Origin: VXNF01 sp965116465
Lineage (GTDB): Bacteria; Actinomycetota; Acidimicrobiia; Acidimicrobiales; CATQHL01
Direction of reading: 5' to 3'
Length of the DNA stretch: 64,000 nucleotides
Assembly (NCBI GenBank): GCA_965116465.1
Contig: OZ220687.1
Coordinates: forward strand, 3,464,286-3,528,285
Positions 32,410 through 40,933 of this stretch are shown one piece after another. Below the pieces are notes generated by a model. That model ran no database searches. It was given only the letters and a program-made list of their open reading frames with translations, and was not told where the DNA came from. The translations under genes and the position numbers were made by a program. The stretch's first letter is position 1, and every line of letters begins with the position of its first letter.

Positions 32410-34796
32410 CCGCCGTCGCGCCCCCGGTGGCGCCGCCGGACACCACCACGGGAACCTTCCGGCGCGAGGACACCCGGCTGCTCTGCGGCCAGGGTGAGTA
32501 TCTCGGCGACGTCCAGCGCCCCGACCTGAAGCACATCGCCATCCTGCGGAGCCCGCTGGCCCACGCCCGGATCCGTGACATCGACGTCTCGGGCGCCCTC
32601 ACGCTGCCCGGAGTCATCGGGGCGTTCACGGGAGCCGAACTGGCCGCGGAGACCGGCACGTTCAACCACCACCTGCCGATGATCCCGACGCTCCGCCAGC
32701 TCAACTGGTCGGTGCTCGCCACCGACAAGGTGCGTTTCGTGGGCGAGGCGGTCGCCGCGGTGGTGGCCGACAGCCGCTACATCGCCGAGGACGCCCTCGA
32801 GCTCATCGAGGTCGACTACGAGGAGCTGCCGGCCCTCAGCGACCCCGAAGCGGGGCTGGAGGCCGACGCGCCGCAGCTCTACGAGGACTGGGGTGACAAC
32901 GTCTTCCTGTACATCCCGGGCCCCCACGGCGACACCGAGACGGCGTTCGCCGGCGCCGACGGCGTGCTGGCGGAGAAGTTCACGCACCACCGCATCATCG
33001 GGCTGCCGCTGGACGGCCACGGTGCACTCGGCGAGTTCGACCCCGCCACCGGTCGCCTGGTGCTGCACGCCTCCACCCAGATCCCACACTTCCTGCGCAC
33101 CGTGCTCTCGGAGATCACCGGCCTGAGTGAGGCCAAGATTCGGGTCGTGGCGCCCGACATGGGGGGCGGCTTCGGGAACAAGGTCCACATGGTGCGCGAG
33201 GAGGCGCTCGTGGCGGTGCTGGCGATGCGGGTCCGCCACCCCGTCGTCTGGAAGCAGGACCGCACCGAGAGCCTGACGGCCAGCGTGCACTCGCGCCAGC
33301 AGGTGCACAACGTGGAGGCGGCGTACCGCAACGACGGACGGATCCTCGGGCTGCGCGCCGAGATCATCGCGGATGTCGGGTCGCCGGAGCTCTACGTCAT
33401 CGGCGCCGGGCCCGCCATCGTCACCACGGCCATCGTGCCCAACTGCTACGACCTGCAGGACTACGCCTTCGAATTGCGCTGCGTGGTGACCAACAAGGCG
33501 CCGATGGGCGCCTACCGCGGCTACGGGCAGGGGCAGGCCGTCTTCCTGATCGAGCGCGTGCTGGACCTGGTGGGGGAGAGGCTCGGCATCGATCCCGTGG
33601 AGATGCGCCGGATCAACATGATCCCCGACGAGCAGCGGCCCTACGTGACCGCCACCGGTGCCGTGCTGGACTGCGGCAGCTTCCACGACCAGCTCTCGGA
33701 TCTGCTCGAGGCGGCGGACTATGACGGCGCCTGCCGCCGGCGCGACGAGGCGAGGGCGGAGGATCGCCTCGTCGGGGTGGGGATCGGGCAGATGGTGGAG
33801 GCCACCGCCCCCAACATCCACGGCCTGGCGGGACAGTTCGGCGTCTACGAGATGGCGATGCTCGCCGTGCAGCCCGACGGCAAGGTGAACGTGGTGGTCG
33901 GCACCAAGTCGCAGGGTCAGGGCCACGAGACCATCTTCGCCAAGGCGGCCGCGGACGAGTTGGGCATCAGTCCCGACGACGTCACCGTCAGCGACGGCGA
34001 CACCGGGGTCCTGCCCTACGGCAGCGGGACCTGGGGCAGCCGTTCGGTCGTCATGGGTGGCGGCGCGGTCATCAAGGCCGCCCGGCAGGTTCGCGAGAAG
34101 ATGGTCGCGATCGCCGCCGGGCTGCTGGACGCGCCGGCCGATCAGATCACTGTCTCCGACGGCTTCTTCCGCCTCGGCGAGGCGGAAGTCCCGTTCGCCC
34201 AGATCGCCTCGGCGGCGTACCTGCACACCTTCCTGCTGCCACCGGGCATGGACCCGGGCCTCTCGGTCATCGTGGGTTACGACTCGTTCAACACGAGCCC
34301 CTTCCCCGACGAGCGCGGCAAGATGAACGTGGCCGCCACCTATGCGACAGCGGCCGCGGCCGCGGTCGTGGAGGTGGATCCCGCCACGGGGGTGGTGAGC
34401 GTGCAGGACCTCACGATCGTGCACGACTGCGGGACCGTGATGAACCAGGTGATACTCGACGGGCAGATCCACGGCGCGGTGATGCAGGCGGTCGGGCAGA
34501 CGTTCCTCGAGGAATTGCACTACGACGAGAACGGGCAGCCGCTCACGACGACGCTGCTGGACTACGCGATCCCGACGTTCGCGGACGTCGTGGAGCCGAA
34601 GATCGTCCACCGCGAGACACCCTCGGACCTGCTCGGCGGCTACCGCGGCGCAGGCGAGGGTGCGCTCATCGTGACGCCGGTGGCGCTCGCCGCGGCGGTG
34701 CACGATGCGCTGAAGCCCCTGGGGGTGCCCATCACCCAGGCCAACCTGAGCCCGCCGCGCCTGCGCGACCTGCTGCGAGGGCATTCGGGCGTCTGA
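32406..34796 (+). CDS. Molybdenum hydroxylase, large molybdopterin subunit (CoxL-like)
   Basis: A 796-aa subunit binding the molybdenum cofactor: MGGGFGNKVH, KSQGQGHETIFAK and the C-terminal GAGEGALIVTP with the catalytic Glu. At the position of the CO dehydrogenase loop AYxCSFR it reads GAYRGYGQGQA, so this is not a form I CO dehydrogenase. It more likely hydroxylates an aromatic, N-heterocyclic or aldehyde substrate. The start at 32406 (ATGA overlap) was chosen; the frame extends upstream only antisense or out of frame over the Fe-S subunit gene. Confidence 0.92.
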   Translation: MTAVAPPVAPPDTTTGTFRREDTRLLCGQGEYLGDVQRPDLKHIAILRSPLAHARIRDIDVSGALTLPGVIGAFTGAELAAETGTFNHHLPMIPTLRQLNWSVLATDKVRFVGEAVAAVVADSRYIAEDALELIEVDYEELPALSDPEAGLEADAPQLYEDWGDNVFLYIPGPHGDTETAFAGADGVLAEKFTHHRIIGLPLDGHGALGEFDPATGRLVLHASTQIPHFLRTVLSEITGLSEAKIRVVAPDMGGGFGNKVHMVREEALVAVLAMRVRHPVVWKQDRTESLTASVHSRQQVHNVEAAYRNDGRILGLRAEIIADVGSPELYVIGAGPAIVTTAIVPNCYDLQDYAFELRCVVTNKAPMGAYRGYGQGQAVFLIERVLDLVGERLGIDPVEMRRINMIPDEQRPYVTATGAVLDCGSFHDQLSDLLEAADYDGACRRRDEARAEDRLVGVGIGQMVEATAPNIHGLAGQFGVYEMAMLAVQPDGKVNVVVGTKSQGQGHETIFAKAAADELGISPDDVTVSDGDTGVLPYGSGTWGSRSVVMGGGAVIKAARQVREKMVAIAAGLLDAPADQITVSDGFFRLGEAEVPFAQIASAAYLHTFLLPPGMDPGLSVIVGYDSFNTSPFPDERGKMNVAATYATAAAAAVVEVDPATGVVSVQDLTIVHDCGTVMNQVILDGQIHGAVMQAVGQTFLEELHYDENGQPLTTTLLDYAIPTFADVVEPKIVHRETPSDLLGGYRGAGEGALIVTPVALAAAVHDALKPLGVPITQANLSPPRLRDLLRGHSGV

Positions 34797-34850
34797 GCGG
34801 CGCTCCCGCCGGGCGCCCTCGGGTGATCCTGCGGCTCCGGCGCGCGCTCC

Positions 34851-34856
34851 TAGGCT
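34851..34856 (+). promoter_or_regulatory. -10 box TAGGCT, leaderless start of the NuoE-NuoF fusion
   Basis: TAGGCT 6 nt before the ATG at 34863, with no RBS; the same hexamer is used before fdhF and the quinone oxidoreductase. Confidence 0.55.
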
Positions 34857-34862
34857 GAGACG

Positions 34863-36641
34863 ATGGAGTCGAGAGCGTCGGCGGCCGCGCCGACCGCGGC
34901 GGAGACGCGTGTCCTCGACGAGGCCGTCGGTCTCCGTCTCGACGCCGTCGATTCGCGTGTCATCCGGCGGGGGCCGGATCGCCGGCACCTGTTGCTGCCC
35001 GCGCTGCACGCCCTGCAGGACGGGGTCGGCTGGATCAGCCCCGAGGCGCTGGCCGAGCTGTGCGCTCGCCTGGAGGTGCCGCGCGCCGAGGCGTTCGGGG
35101 TCGTCACGTTCTACGCGCTGCTGCGCACGGAGGAGGGTCCAGGCACCGTCGTGCACGTCTGCGACGACATCTCCTGCCGCGTTCACCCCGAGTACCGCGA
35201 GCCCGCGGGGCACGGCGTTCAGCAAGGCGGCGAGCCGGTCGGCGTGCACCCCAGCCCGTGCCTCGGTCAGTGTGACCGGGCTCCTGCCCTGTTCGTACAG
35301 CGAGCGGGTGCCGATTCGGGCCGCTGGACGGCCACGGGATCAGTGGCGGTCGCGCTCGCGGGTGAGAGTGCGACAGCACCGGCGGCTCACGTGGTCGCCG
35401 CCGGGCCGGCCTGGTTGACGGGCCGCATCGGAGGTGTGGACCCGACCAGCCTCGATGAGTATCGGGCACATGGCGGATACCAGGCGCTGCGGGTCGCGCT
35501 GGCGATGGGGCCCGAGGCCGTGCTGCGCGAGATCGCCGATTCGGGACTCCGGGGACGGGGAGGAGCCGCCTTCCCGACCGGCGTGAAGTGGCGGGCCGTG
35601 GCCTCCGCGGCGCGGCGGGATCGCTACGTCGTGTGCAACGCGGACGAGTCCGAGCCGGGGACCTTCAAGGATCGGGTGCTGCTGGAGGGCGATCCCTTCG
35701 CACTGGTCGAGTCCATGACCATTGCCGGGGTGACCGTGGGCGCCGCGCAGGGCTACGTGTACGTCAGGGGGGAGTACCCCACCGCCGAGGAGCGGATCGT
35801 CGCCGCCATCGAGCAGGCCCACCGACACGGGCTTCTGGGCTCTGATGTGGCCGGCAGCGGCCTCACCTTCGACATCGAGGTGCGGCGCGGTGCCGGGGCC
35901 TATATCTGCGGCGAGGAGACCGCGCTGTTCAATTCGCTGGAGGGCTACCGCGGCGAGCCGCGGTCGAAGCCGCCCTTCCCCACCGAGGTGGGGCTGTTCG
36001 GCCGGCCCACCGTGGTCAACAACGTCGAGACCCTGCACAACGTGCCGGTGATCCTCAACCGGGGAGCGGCAGCCTTCCGCGGAGTGGGTACCGCCGAGAG
36101 CCCCGGCACCAAGCTCTTCTCGGTGGCGGGAAGCGTCGAACGGCCCGGCACCTACGAGGTGCCGTTCGGCACGCGCCTCGACGAGCTCCTGGTGCTCTGC
36201 GGTGCGGCGCCGGGCGGTGACACCGTGCTGCTCGGCGGCGCGGCCGGCGCCTTCGTCCCTCCCGCGGCCGCCGGTGTCCCGCTGACCTTCGAGGATGCGC
36301 GGACCGCCGGTCTCACCCTGGGTTCGGGCGCGGTGACGGTCTTCGACGCTTCGGTGGACATGGCCGACATCGTGGAGAGGATCACCGCCTTCTTCCGCGA
36401 CGAGTCCTGCGGGCAGTGCGTGCCGTGCCGCGTGGGCACCGTCCGCCAGAACGAGGCGGTCGTCCGTCTCCGCAATGGGTCAGCGCTCGCCGGGGACGGT
36501 GCGCTGCTCGATGACCTGGCGACGGTGATGGGGGACGCCTCGATCTGCGGACTCGGCCACACGGCGGCCTCGGCGGTCACCTCCGCGCTGCGTCTCGGCC
36601 TCCTCGAACCGGTCGCCGCCACCTGCGGGACGGAGCGATGA
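34863..36641 (+). CDS. NuoE-NuoF fusion, diaphorase subunit of NAD-linked formate dehydrogenase (FdsG-FdsB-like)
   Basis: A 592-aa fusion. Residues about 20-165 are a NuoE/FdsG thioredoxin-like [2Fe-2S] domain (VCDDISC, then PSPCLGQCDRAPA). Residues about 195-590 are NuoF/FdsB: FMN loop GLRGRGGAAFPTGVKW, NADH site GAGAYICGEETAL, and [4Fe-4S] cysteines in ESCGQCVPCRVGT plus a later Cys (SICGLGH). It oxidises or reduces NAD(H). The next gene, overlapping by 4 bp, carries the FdsA-like ferredoxin part, so the set belongs to a formate dehydrogenase rather than complex I. Confidence 0.9.
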   Translation: MESRASAAAPTAAETRVLDEAVGLRLDAVDSRVIRRGPDRRHLLLPALHALQDGVGWISPEALAELCARLEVPRAEAFGVVTFYALLRTEEGPGTVVHVCDDISCRVHPEYREPAGHGVQQGGEPVGVHPSPCLGQCDRAPALFVQRAGADSGRWTATGSVAVALAGESATAPAAHVVAAGPAWLTGRIGGVDPTSLDEYRAHGGYQALRVALAMGPEAVLREIADSGLRGRGGAAFPTGVKWRAVASAARRDRYVVCNADESEPGTFKDRVLLEGDPFALVESMTIAGVTVGAAQGYVYVRGEYPTAEERIVAAIEQAHRHGLLGSDVAGSGLTFDIEVRRGAGAYICGEETALFNSLEGYRGEPRSKPPFPTEVGLFGRPTVVNNVETLHNVPVILNRGAAAFRGVGTAESPGTKLFSVAGSVERPGTYEVPFGTRLDELLVLCGAAPGGDTVLLGGAAGAFVPPAAAGVPLTFEDARTAGLTLGSGAVTVFDASVDMADIVERITAFFRDESCGQCVPCRVGTVRQNEAVVRLRNGSALAGDGALLDDLATVMGDASICGLGHTAASAVTSALRLGLLEPVAATCGTER

Positions 36642-37555
36642 GCGCCCCGGTGCCAGTGGGGATCCCCCGCCGCAAGGTCACCGTGGAGGTGGACGGAACC
36701 GAAGTGGCGGTGCCCGAGGGCTCGACGATCCTGGACGCCTGCGGTGCGGCATCGCTCGAGGTCCCGACGATCTGCTGGGCGCCGACGATCACGCCGGTGA
36801 ACGCCTGCCGCGTCTGCGTGGTGGAACTGGAGGGTTCCCGCACGCTCGTGCCTGCCTGCTCCCGCCAGGTGACCGAGGGAATGAGCATTCGCACCGGCTC
36901 CGAACGCACCCACGCGGCGCGCCGGATGGTCCTGGAGTTGCTGGCCTCCTCCGTGGAGCTCTCCCGCGCCGAGCCGGAGATCCTGCGCTGGCTCGAGGAA
37001 TACGGCGCCGACCCCGAGCGCCACGGGGCCGACCGGGCGCGGGTCAGCGAACCTGTGCGGCGCCACGATGAGTTGTACGTGCGGGACTACGACCGCTGCG
37101 TGCTCTGCTACAAGTGCGTCGACGCCTGCGGTACCGAGGCGCAGTACACCTTCGCCATCGCCGTGGCGGGCCGCGGGTTCGATGCCCGGATCTCGACGGA
37201 GTTCGACGTGGACCTACCGGAGTCGGCGTGCGTGTACTGCGGCAACTGCATCGGGGTGTGTCCCACGGGCGCGCTCATCTTCACCCGGGAGTTCGACCTG
37301 CGCGCATCGGGCCGGTTCGACCCCGATGCCCAGACGGTGACCACGACGGTCTGCCCCTATTGCGGCGTCGGCTGCAACCTCGAGTTGCACACCCAGGACG
37401 ATGAGATCTTCAGGGTCACCTCTCCGGACGATCACGAGGTGACCTCCGGGCATCTCTGCATCAAGGGTCGATTCGGATTCGAGTACGCGGGCGGGCGGCA
37501 CCGGGAGCAGCCGGAAGGGGCCGATTCGGCAACGGATGCGAGCCCGCCGGCGTGA
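36638..37555 (+). CDS. FdsA/NuoG-type Fe-S protein ending in the FdhF [4Fe-4S] domain
   Basis: A 305-aa protein. Residues 1-85 are a NuoG-like [2Fe-2S] domain (CGAASLEVPTICW, NACRVCVVELEG, PACSRQV). Residues about 145-215 are a bacterial ferredoxin domain with two [4Fe-4S] motifs (CVLCYKCVDACG, CVYCGNCIGVCPTGAL). Residues 239-290 are the N-terminal cubane domain of a formate dehydrogenase (CPYCGVGCNLE, Cys274 in HLCIKGRFGF with Lys276). The protein stops just where the catalytic domain would begin; that domain is the separate gene at 22062-23951. In FdsA all of this is one chain of about 950 residues. Confidence 0.88.
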   Translation: MSAPVPVGIPRRKVTVEVDGTEVAVPEGSTILDACGAASLEVPTICWAPTITPVNACRVCVVELEGSRTLVPACSRQVTEGMSIRTGSERTHAARRMVLELLASSVELSRAEPEILRWLEEYGADPERHGADRARVSEPVRRHDELYVRDYDRCVLCYKCVDACGTEAQYTFAIAVAGRGFDARISTEFDVDLPESACVYCGNCIGVCPTGALIFTREFDLRASGRFDPDAQTVTTTVCPYCGVGCNLELHTQDDEIFRVTSPDDHEVTSGHLCIKGRFGFEYAGGRHREQPEGADSATDASPPA

Positions 37556-38388
37556 ACGGGGCCTCCGGCGAGCGAGCTCGCCCGCCGTGGGTTCTCGTCG
37601 GAGTCGGCCTCGGCGCCGGTTTCGTGGCGGGGCTGTTCGGAGTGGGTGGCGGCATCTTCATCGCCCCCGGGCTGATGTTGCTGGGGGGCTTTCACCAGCG
37701 GGTGGCGCACGGCACGTCGCTCGCCACCTCGGCCCTCTTCGCAGCCGCCGGCGTTGTCGCCTACGCGCTCAACGACGCGGTCGATGTCGTCGCCGCGTCG
37801 CTGATCTTCGCCGGCTCGGGACTCGGCGTCCTGGCGGGAGTCGAGCTGCTCAACCGTGTGCGCATCCGCACGCTGCAGGTGGTCTTCGTCCTGCTCCTGG
37901 CGGTGACCGCGGGACGCATGCTGGCCGGCACGGCCGAGGCCACGGGGGAACTCTCGCTGACCGTGGCCGCGGCGTTCGGTCTGGTGGGATGTGGCGTGCT
38001 CGTCGGTCTGGTGGCCGGTCTGATGGGTGTGGGAGGCGGCGTGATCGTGGTTCCCGCACTCGTGTTGCTCTTCGAGCTGGGCGACGTGACCGCCAAGGGA
38101 ACCTCGTTGCTGGTGGTGCTCCCGACCGCAATCGTCGGGACGCTGCGCAACCTGCGCAATGACAACGTCGACCTCCGGGGCGCTCTGGTGATCGGCGCGG
38201 GGGGCATGCTGTCGGCGTTCGGAGGCGGGATGCTGGCGGGCGTGATCCCGCCGGCGGTCTCCTCGGCGCTATTCGCCGGCCTGCTCATCGTGATCGCGCT
38301 GCGGATGATTCGCGACATGCTCCGGGAATCCGGGCAGCCGCCTGACCGCTCGAACGGCCCCCCGGGGCCCCGATTGCCACGGCGGTAG
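37552..38388 (+). CDS. TauE/SafE family membrane transporter
   Basis: A 278-aa protein with eight or so hydrophobic helices and the duplicated glycine motif of the family (GLFGVGGGIFIAPGLMLLGG and GLMGVGGGVIVVPALVLLFE). Family members export sulfite, sulfoacetate or other anions. The GTG start overlaps the stop of the FdsA-like gene (GTGA), so it is in the formate dehydrogenase operon. Formate or another small anion is a possible substrate, but that is conjecture. Confidence 0.85.
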   Translation: MNGASGERARPPWVLVGVGLGAGFVAGLFGVGGGIFIAPGLMLLGGFHQRVAHGTSLATSALFAAAGVVAYALNDAVDVVAASLIFAGSGLGVLAGVELLNRVRIRTLQVVFVLLLAVTAGRMLAGTAEATGELSLTVAAAFGLVGCGVLVGLVAGLMGVGGGVIVVPALVLLFELGDVTAKGTSLLVVLPTAIVGTLRNLRNDNVDLRGALVIGAGGMLSAFGGGMLAGVIPPAVSSALFAGLLIVIALRMIRDMLRESGQPPDRSNGPPGPRLPRR

Positions 38389-38391
38389 GCT
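38386..38391 (+). promoter_or_regulatory. -10 box TAGGCT, leaderless start of the quinone oxidoreductase
   Basis: TAGGCT, starting on the TauE stop codon, 7 nt before the GTG at 38399, with no RBS. Confidence 0.5.
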
Positions 38392-38398
38392 CGCCCAG

Positions 38399-39403
38399 GT
38401 GCGCGCTGTCGTTCTGGCCGGCTACGGCGGCCCGGAGGTGCTGCGGCTCGAAGAGGTGGAGTCGCCTGTCCCGGGGCCCGACGAGATACTCGTCGACGTC
38501 GTCTCGACGGCGCTCAACCGCGCCGACCTGCTTCAGCGCATGGGCCGGTACCCGGGGCCCGAAGCCACCGTCGAGATCCTGGGACTCGAGTTCGCGGGAC
38601 GGGTGGCCACGGTCGGCGCACGGGTGCGGAGCCTCGCTCCGGGCGACCCGGTCATGGGTCTCACCAACGGTGGCGCATACGCCGAGCAACTCGTCACCCA
38701 CGAGCGCATGGCTCTGCGGCCACCCGGCGGGCTGGCGCTGGCGGACGCCGCCGCCATTCCCGAGGTGTGGATCACCGCCTGGGACGCACTGGTCTGCCAG
38801 GGCGGTCTCACGTCGGGCCGTGTGGCGCTGGTTCACGGCGGCGGCTCCGGCGTGGGGACCGCCGCGATCCAACTCGCCAAGGCACTGGGGGCGACGGTGG
38901 TGGCGACCGCCTCGGCGGCAAAGCTGGCGGGATGCCGCGCACTGGGCGCCGACCTGGCGGTCGACTACCGCAGTGAGGACTTCGTCGAGGCGATCCGCGA
39001 CCTCACCGCCGGCCGCGGAGCCGATGTGGTGCTCGACATCGTCGGCGGCGAGTACCTGGCCCGCAACCTTGCGGCCCTGGCGGGACGCGGCTCGATCGTG
39101 CAGGTGGGGCTGCTCGGAGCCGGCGAGGCCACCGTGCCGCTTGGACGGCTCATGTCCAAGCGCGCTCGCCTCGTGGGCACCGTGCTGCGGTCACGCCCGC
39201 TGGAGGAGAAGATCGCCCTCAGCCGACGTTTCGGAGCCGAGATCCTGCCGCTGTTCGACTCGGGACGGCTCAGCCCGGTGATCGACCGGCGCTACCGCAT
39301 CGAGGAGGTTGCCGAAGCTCATGCCTATATGCAATCGAACGGGAATCTCGGTAAAATCCTGCTCGACATTGCGACGCCGGACGAGGTCGACGCCGCCCTC
39401 TGA
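38399..39403 (+). CDS. NAD(P)H:quinone oxidoreductase (zeta-crystallin-like MDR)
   Basis: A 334-aa zinc-free medium-chain reductase: N-terminal MRAVVLAGYGGPEVLRLEEV, NRADLLQRMGRYPGP, nucleotide site VHGGGSGVGTAAIQLAKALGA and C-terminal KILLDI. It is related to E. coli QorA and human PIG3 (the NRADLLQRxGxYPxP pattern is shared with PIG3). It reduces quinones with NADPH. The start is leaderless GTG. Confidence 0.9.
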   Translation: MRAVVLAGYGGPEVLRLEEVESPVPGPDEILVDVVSTALNRADLLQRMGRYPGPEATVEILGLEFAGRVATVGARVRSLAPGDPVMGLTNGGAYAEQLVTHERMALRPPGGLALADAAAIPEVWITAWDALVCQGGLTSGRVALVHGGGSGVGTAAIQLAKALGATVVATASAAKLAGCRALGADLAVDYRSEDFVEAIRDLTAGRGADVVLDIVGGEYLARNLAALAGRGSIVQVGLLGAGEATVPLGRLMSKRARLVGTVLRSRPLEEKIALSRRFGAEILPLFDSGRLSPVIDRRYRIEEVAEAHAYMQSNGNLGKILLDIATPDEVDAAL

Positions 39404-39584
39404 TCCGGCCCGAAGCGGACTGTCGCCCGCGTTGCCAGGACATCCACTAACATTACGGACGTTGGTTTGTGTTTCCAGGGCGGCGGGTAACTTGTACCAA
39501 GGTGCTACGACCCTTTTGTCCCGTTGTGCGACACCAATGCACTAGCGGGGAGGGAAACGATACGAGGTTGTGAGGTTCACGGAC
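39404..39584. other. Gap upstream of the HTH gene
   Basis: This comparatively AT-rich gap probably holds the promoter of the HTH gene; TAACTT at about 39490 could be a -10. An alternative in-frame GTG start for the HTH gene lies at 39570. No other feature is clear. Confidence 0.3.
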
Positions 39585-39851
39585 ATGGTAGAGTCGGACA
39601 TCGATTGGCTCAGCACTGAAGATACGGCCAGGCGCCTTGGTCTAACGACGAGGACGATCTACAGATTCGTCGACATCGGGCAGCTTCCGGCGTATCGCTT
39701 CGGGCGCGTCTTCCGGTTCAAGGCGAGCGACGTCGATGCGTTCATCGAGCAGTCTCGCGTCGAGCCGGGCACCCTGAAGCATCTGTACCCCGACCCGATC
39801 CCCGCGCAGGCATCCGGCGCAGGCCAGGAAGAGTCGTCACCGGAGAGCTAG
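39585..39851 (+). CDS. Excisionase/BldC-type helix-turn-helix protein
   Basis: An 88-aa DNA-binding protein: WLSTEDTARRLGLTTRTIYR is the helix-turn-helix, followed by the wing QLPAYRFGRVFRF and the recognition tail ASDVDAFIEQSRVEPG. It belongs to the MerR-like excisionase (HTH_17) group, which includes developmental regulators such as BldC as well as phage Xis. There is no integrase nearby and the neighbours are housekeeping genes, so a chromosomal regulator is more likely than a phage protein. Start ATG at 39585; a GTG at 39570 is also possible. Confidence 0.82.
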   Translation: MVESDIDWLSTEDTARRLGLTTRTIYRFVDIGQLPAYRFGRVFRFKASDVDAFIEQSRVEPGTLKHLYPDPIPAQASGAGQEESSPES

Positions 39852-39943
39852 TCGCTTGGGTGACCTCGACAAGGGCGGCGCGCTGACCGGCGCCCACTCC
39901 GATCTGCAAGCGGGACGCCGGCTGTCCATCTGCATTGTCCTCG

Positions 39944-40933
39944 GTGACTGAGCAGCCCGTCAGCCGGGCTCGGGTCACGATCCCCGGCAATCACCTACTG
40001 CCCACCCTGCTCGGGCCCGCAGACCGCCATCTGCGGCTGCTGGAGGCGACGTTCCCGCAGAGCGGCATCCACGTGCGGGGCAACGAGGTGACCGTCACCG
40101 GCCCGGACGCGCCGGGCGTGGCGCGGGTTCTCGAGGAGTTGATCACGCTCGTCCGCCAGGGACATCCGGTGGACTCGCGTTCGGTGGTGCACGTCATCGA
40201 CCTGGTGGCCGCCGACGAGAGCCCCAGCGAGGTGCTGAGCGACGAGGTGCTCCGCCACGCCCGCGGACCGGCTGTGCGACCGCGCTCGCGAGGTCAGAAG
40301 GCCTATGTCGACTCGATGCGCTCCGCCACGGTGACCTTCGCCATCGGTCCGGCCGGGACGGGGAAGAGTTGGCTGGCCGTCGCCGCGGCGATCGCCGCCC
40401 TGCAGGCGCGCGAGGTGGAGCGGATCATTCTCACGCGGCCGGCCGTCGAGGCCGGCGAGCGACTCGGTTTCCTCCCCGGTGACGTGGCCGCCAAGGTGGA
40501 TCCGTACCTGCGGCCGCTGTACGACGCCCTGTACGACATGCTGGACCTGCAGGGGGTGCAGCGGTTGCTGGAGCAGGAGATCGTGGAGGTGGCACCACTG
40601 GCGTTCATGCGCGGGCGGACGCTGAATCGCAGTTTCATCATCCTCGACGAGGCGCAGAACACCACCCCCGAACAGATGAAGATGTTCCTCACCCGCATCG
40701 GGTTCGGCTCCCGGGCGGTGATCACCGGTGACGTGACCCAGGTGGACGTCGCCGGGGGTCGCAGCGGTCTCGACGGGTTGGAGACGCTGCTCGCCGGCAT
40801 CGAGGGCGTCCGTTTCGTCCATCTGAGCAGCCGGGACGTCGTCCGGCATCCCATCGTTACCGACATCGTGAACGCCTACGACAAGGCCAGCAGCGAGACA
40901 GGTGACGGGCCCGCGCGGGACCGGTCGGGGTGA
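39944..40933 (+). CDS. phoH: PhoH-like ATPase/RNA helicase
   Basis: A 329-aa PhoH family protein: KH-like N-terminus (GIHVRGNEVTVTGPDAPGVA), RGQKAYVDSMRSATVTFAIG with P-loop GPAGTGKS, RPAVEAGERLGFLPGD, FIILDEAQNTTPEQMKMFLTR (Walker B) and ITGDVTQVD. It is encoded with ybeY, corC and era, a conserved group tied to ribosome and RNA maturation. The GTG at 39944 is preferred; a TTG at 39935 is the other option. The stop overlaps the ybeY start. Confidence 0.9.
   Translation: MTEQPVSRARVTIPGNHLLPTLLGPADRHLRLLEATFPQSGIHVRGNEVTVTGPDAPGVARVLEELITLVRQGHPVDSRSVVHVIDLVAADESPSEVLSDEVLRHARGPAVRPRSRGQKAYVDSMRSATVTFAIGPAGTGKSWLAVAAAIAALQAREVERIILTRPAVEAGERLGFLPGDVAAKVDPYLRPLYDALYDMLDLQGVQRLLEQEIVEVAPLAFMRGRTLNRSFIILDEAQNTTPEQMKMFLTRIGFGSRAVITGDVTQVDVAGGRSGLDGLETLLAGIEGVRFVHLSSRDVVRHPIVTDIVNAYDKASSETGDGPARDRSG

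Noticed and set aside
32406..34796. CO dehydrogenase large subunit
   Set aside because: The active-site loop reads GAYRGYGQ, not AYxCSFR, so oxidation of CO cannot be claimed.
34863..37555. Part of a complex I (nuo) operon
   Set aside because: No membrane subunits or NuoBCD are present, and the NuoG-like chain ends in a formate dehydrogenase [4Fe-4S] domain.
39585..39851. Prophage excisionase
   Set aside because: No integrase, attachment repeat or phage gene is near; the neighbours are housekeeping genes.
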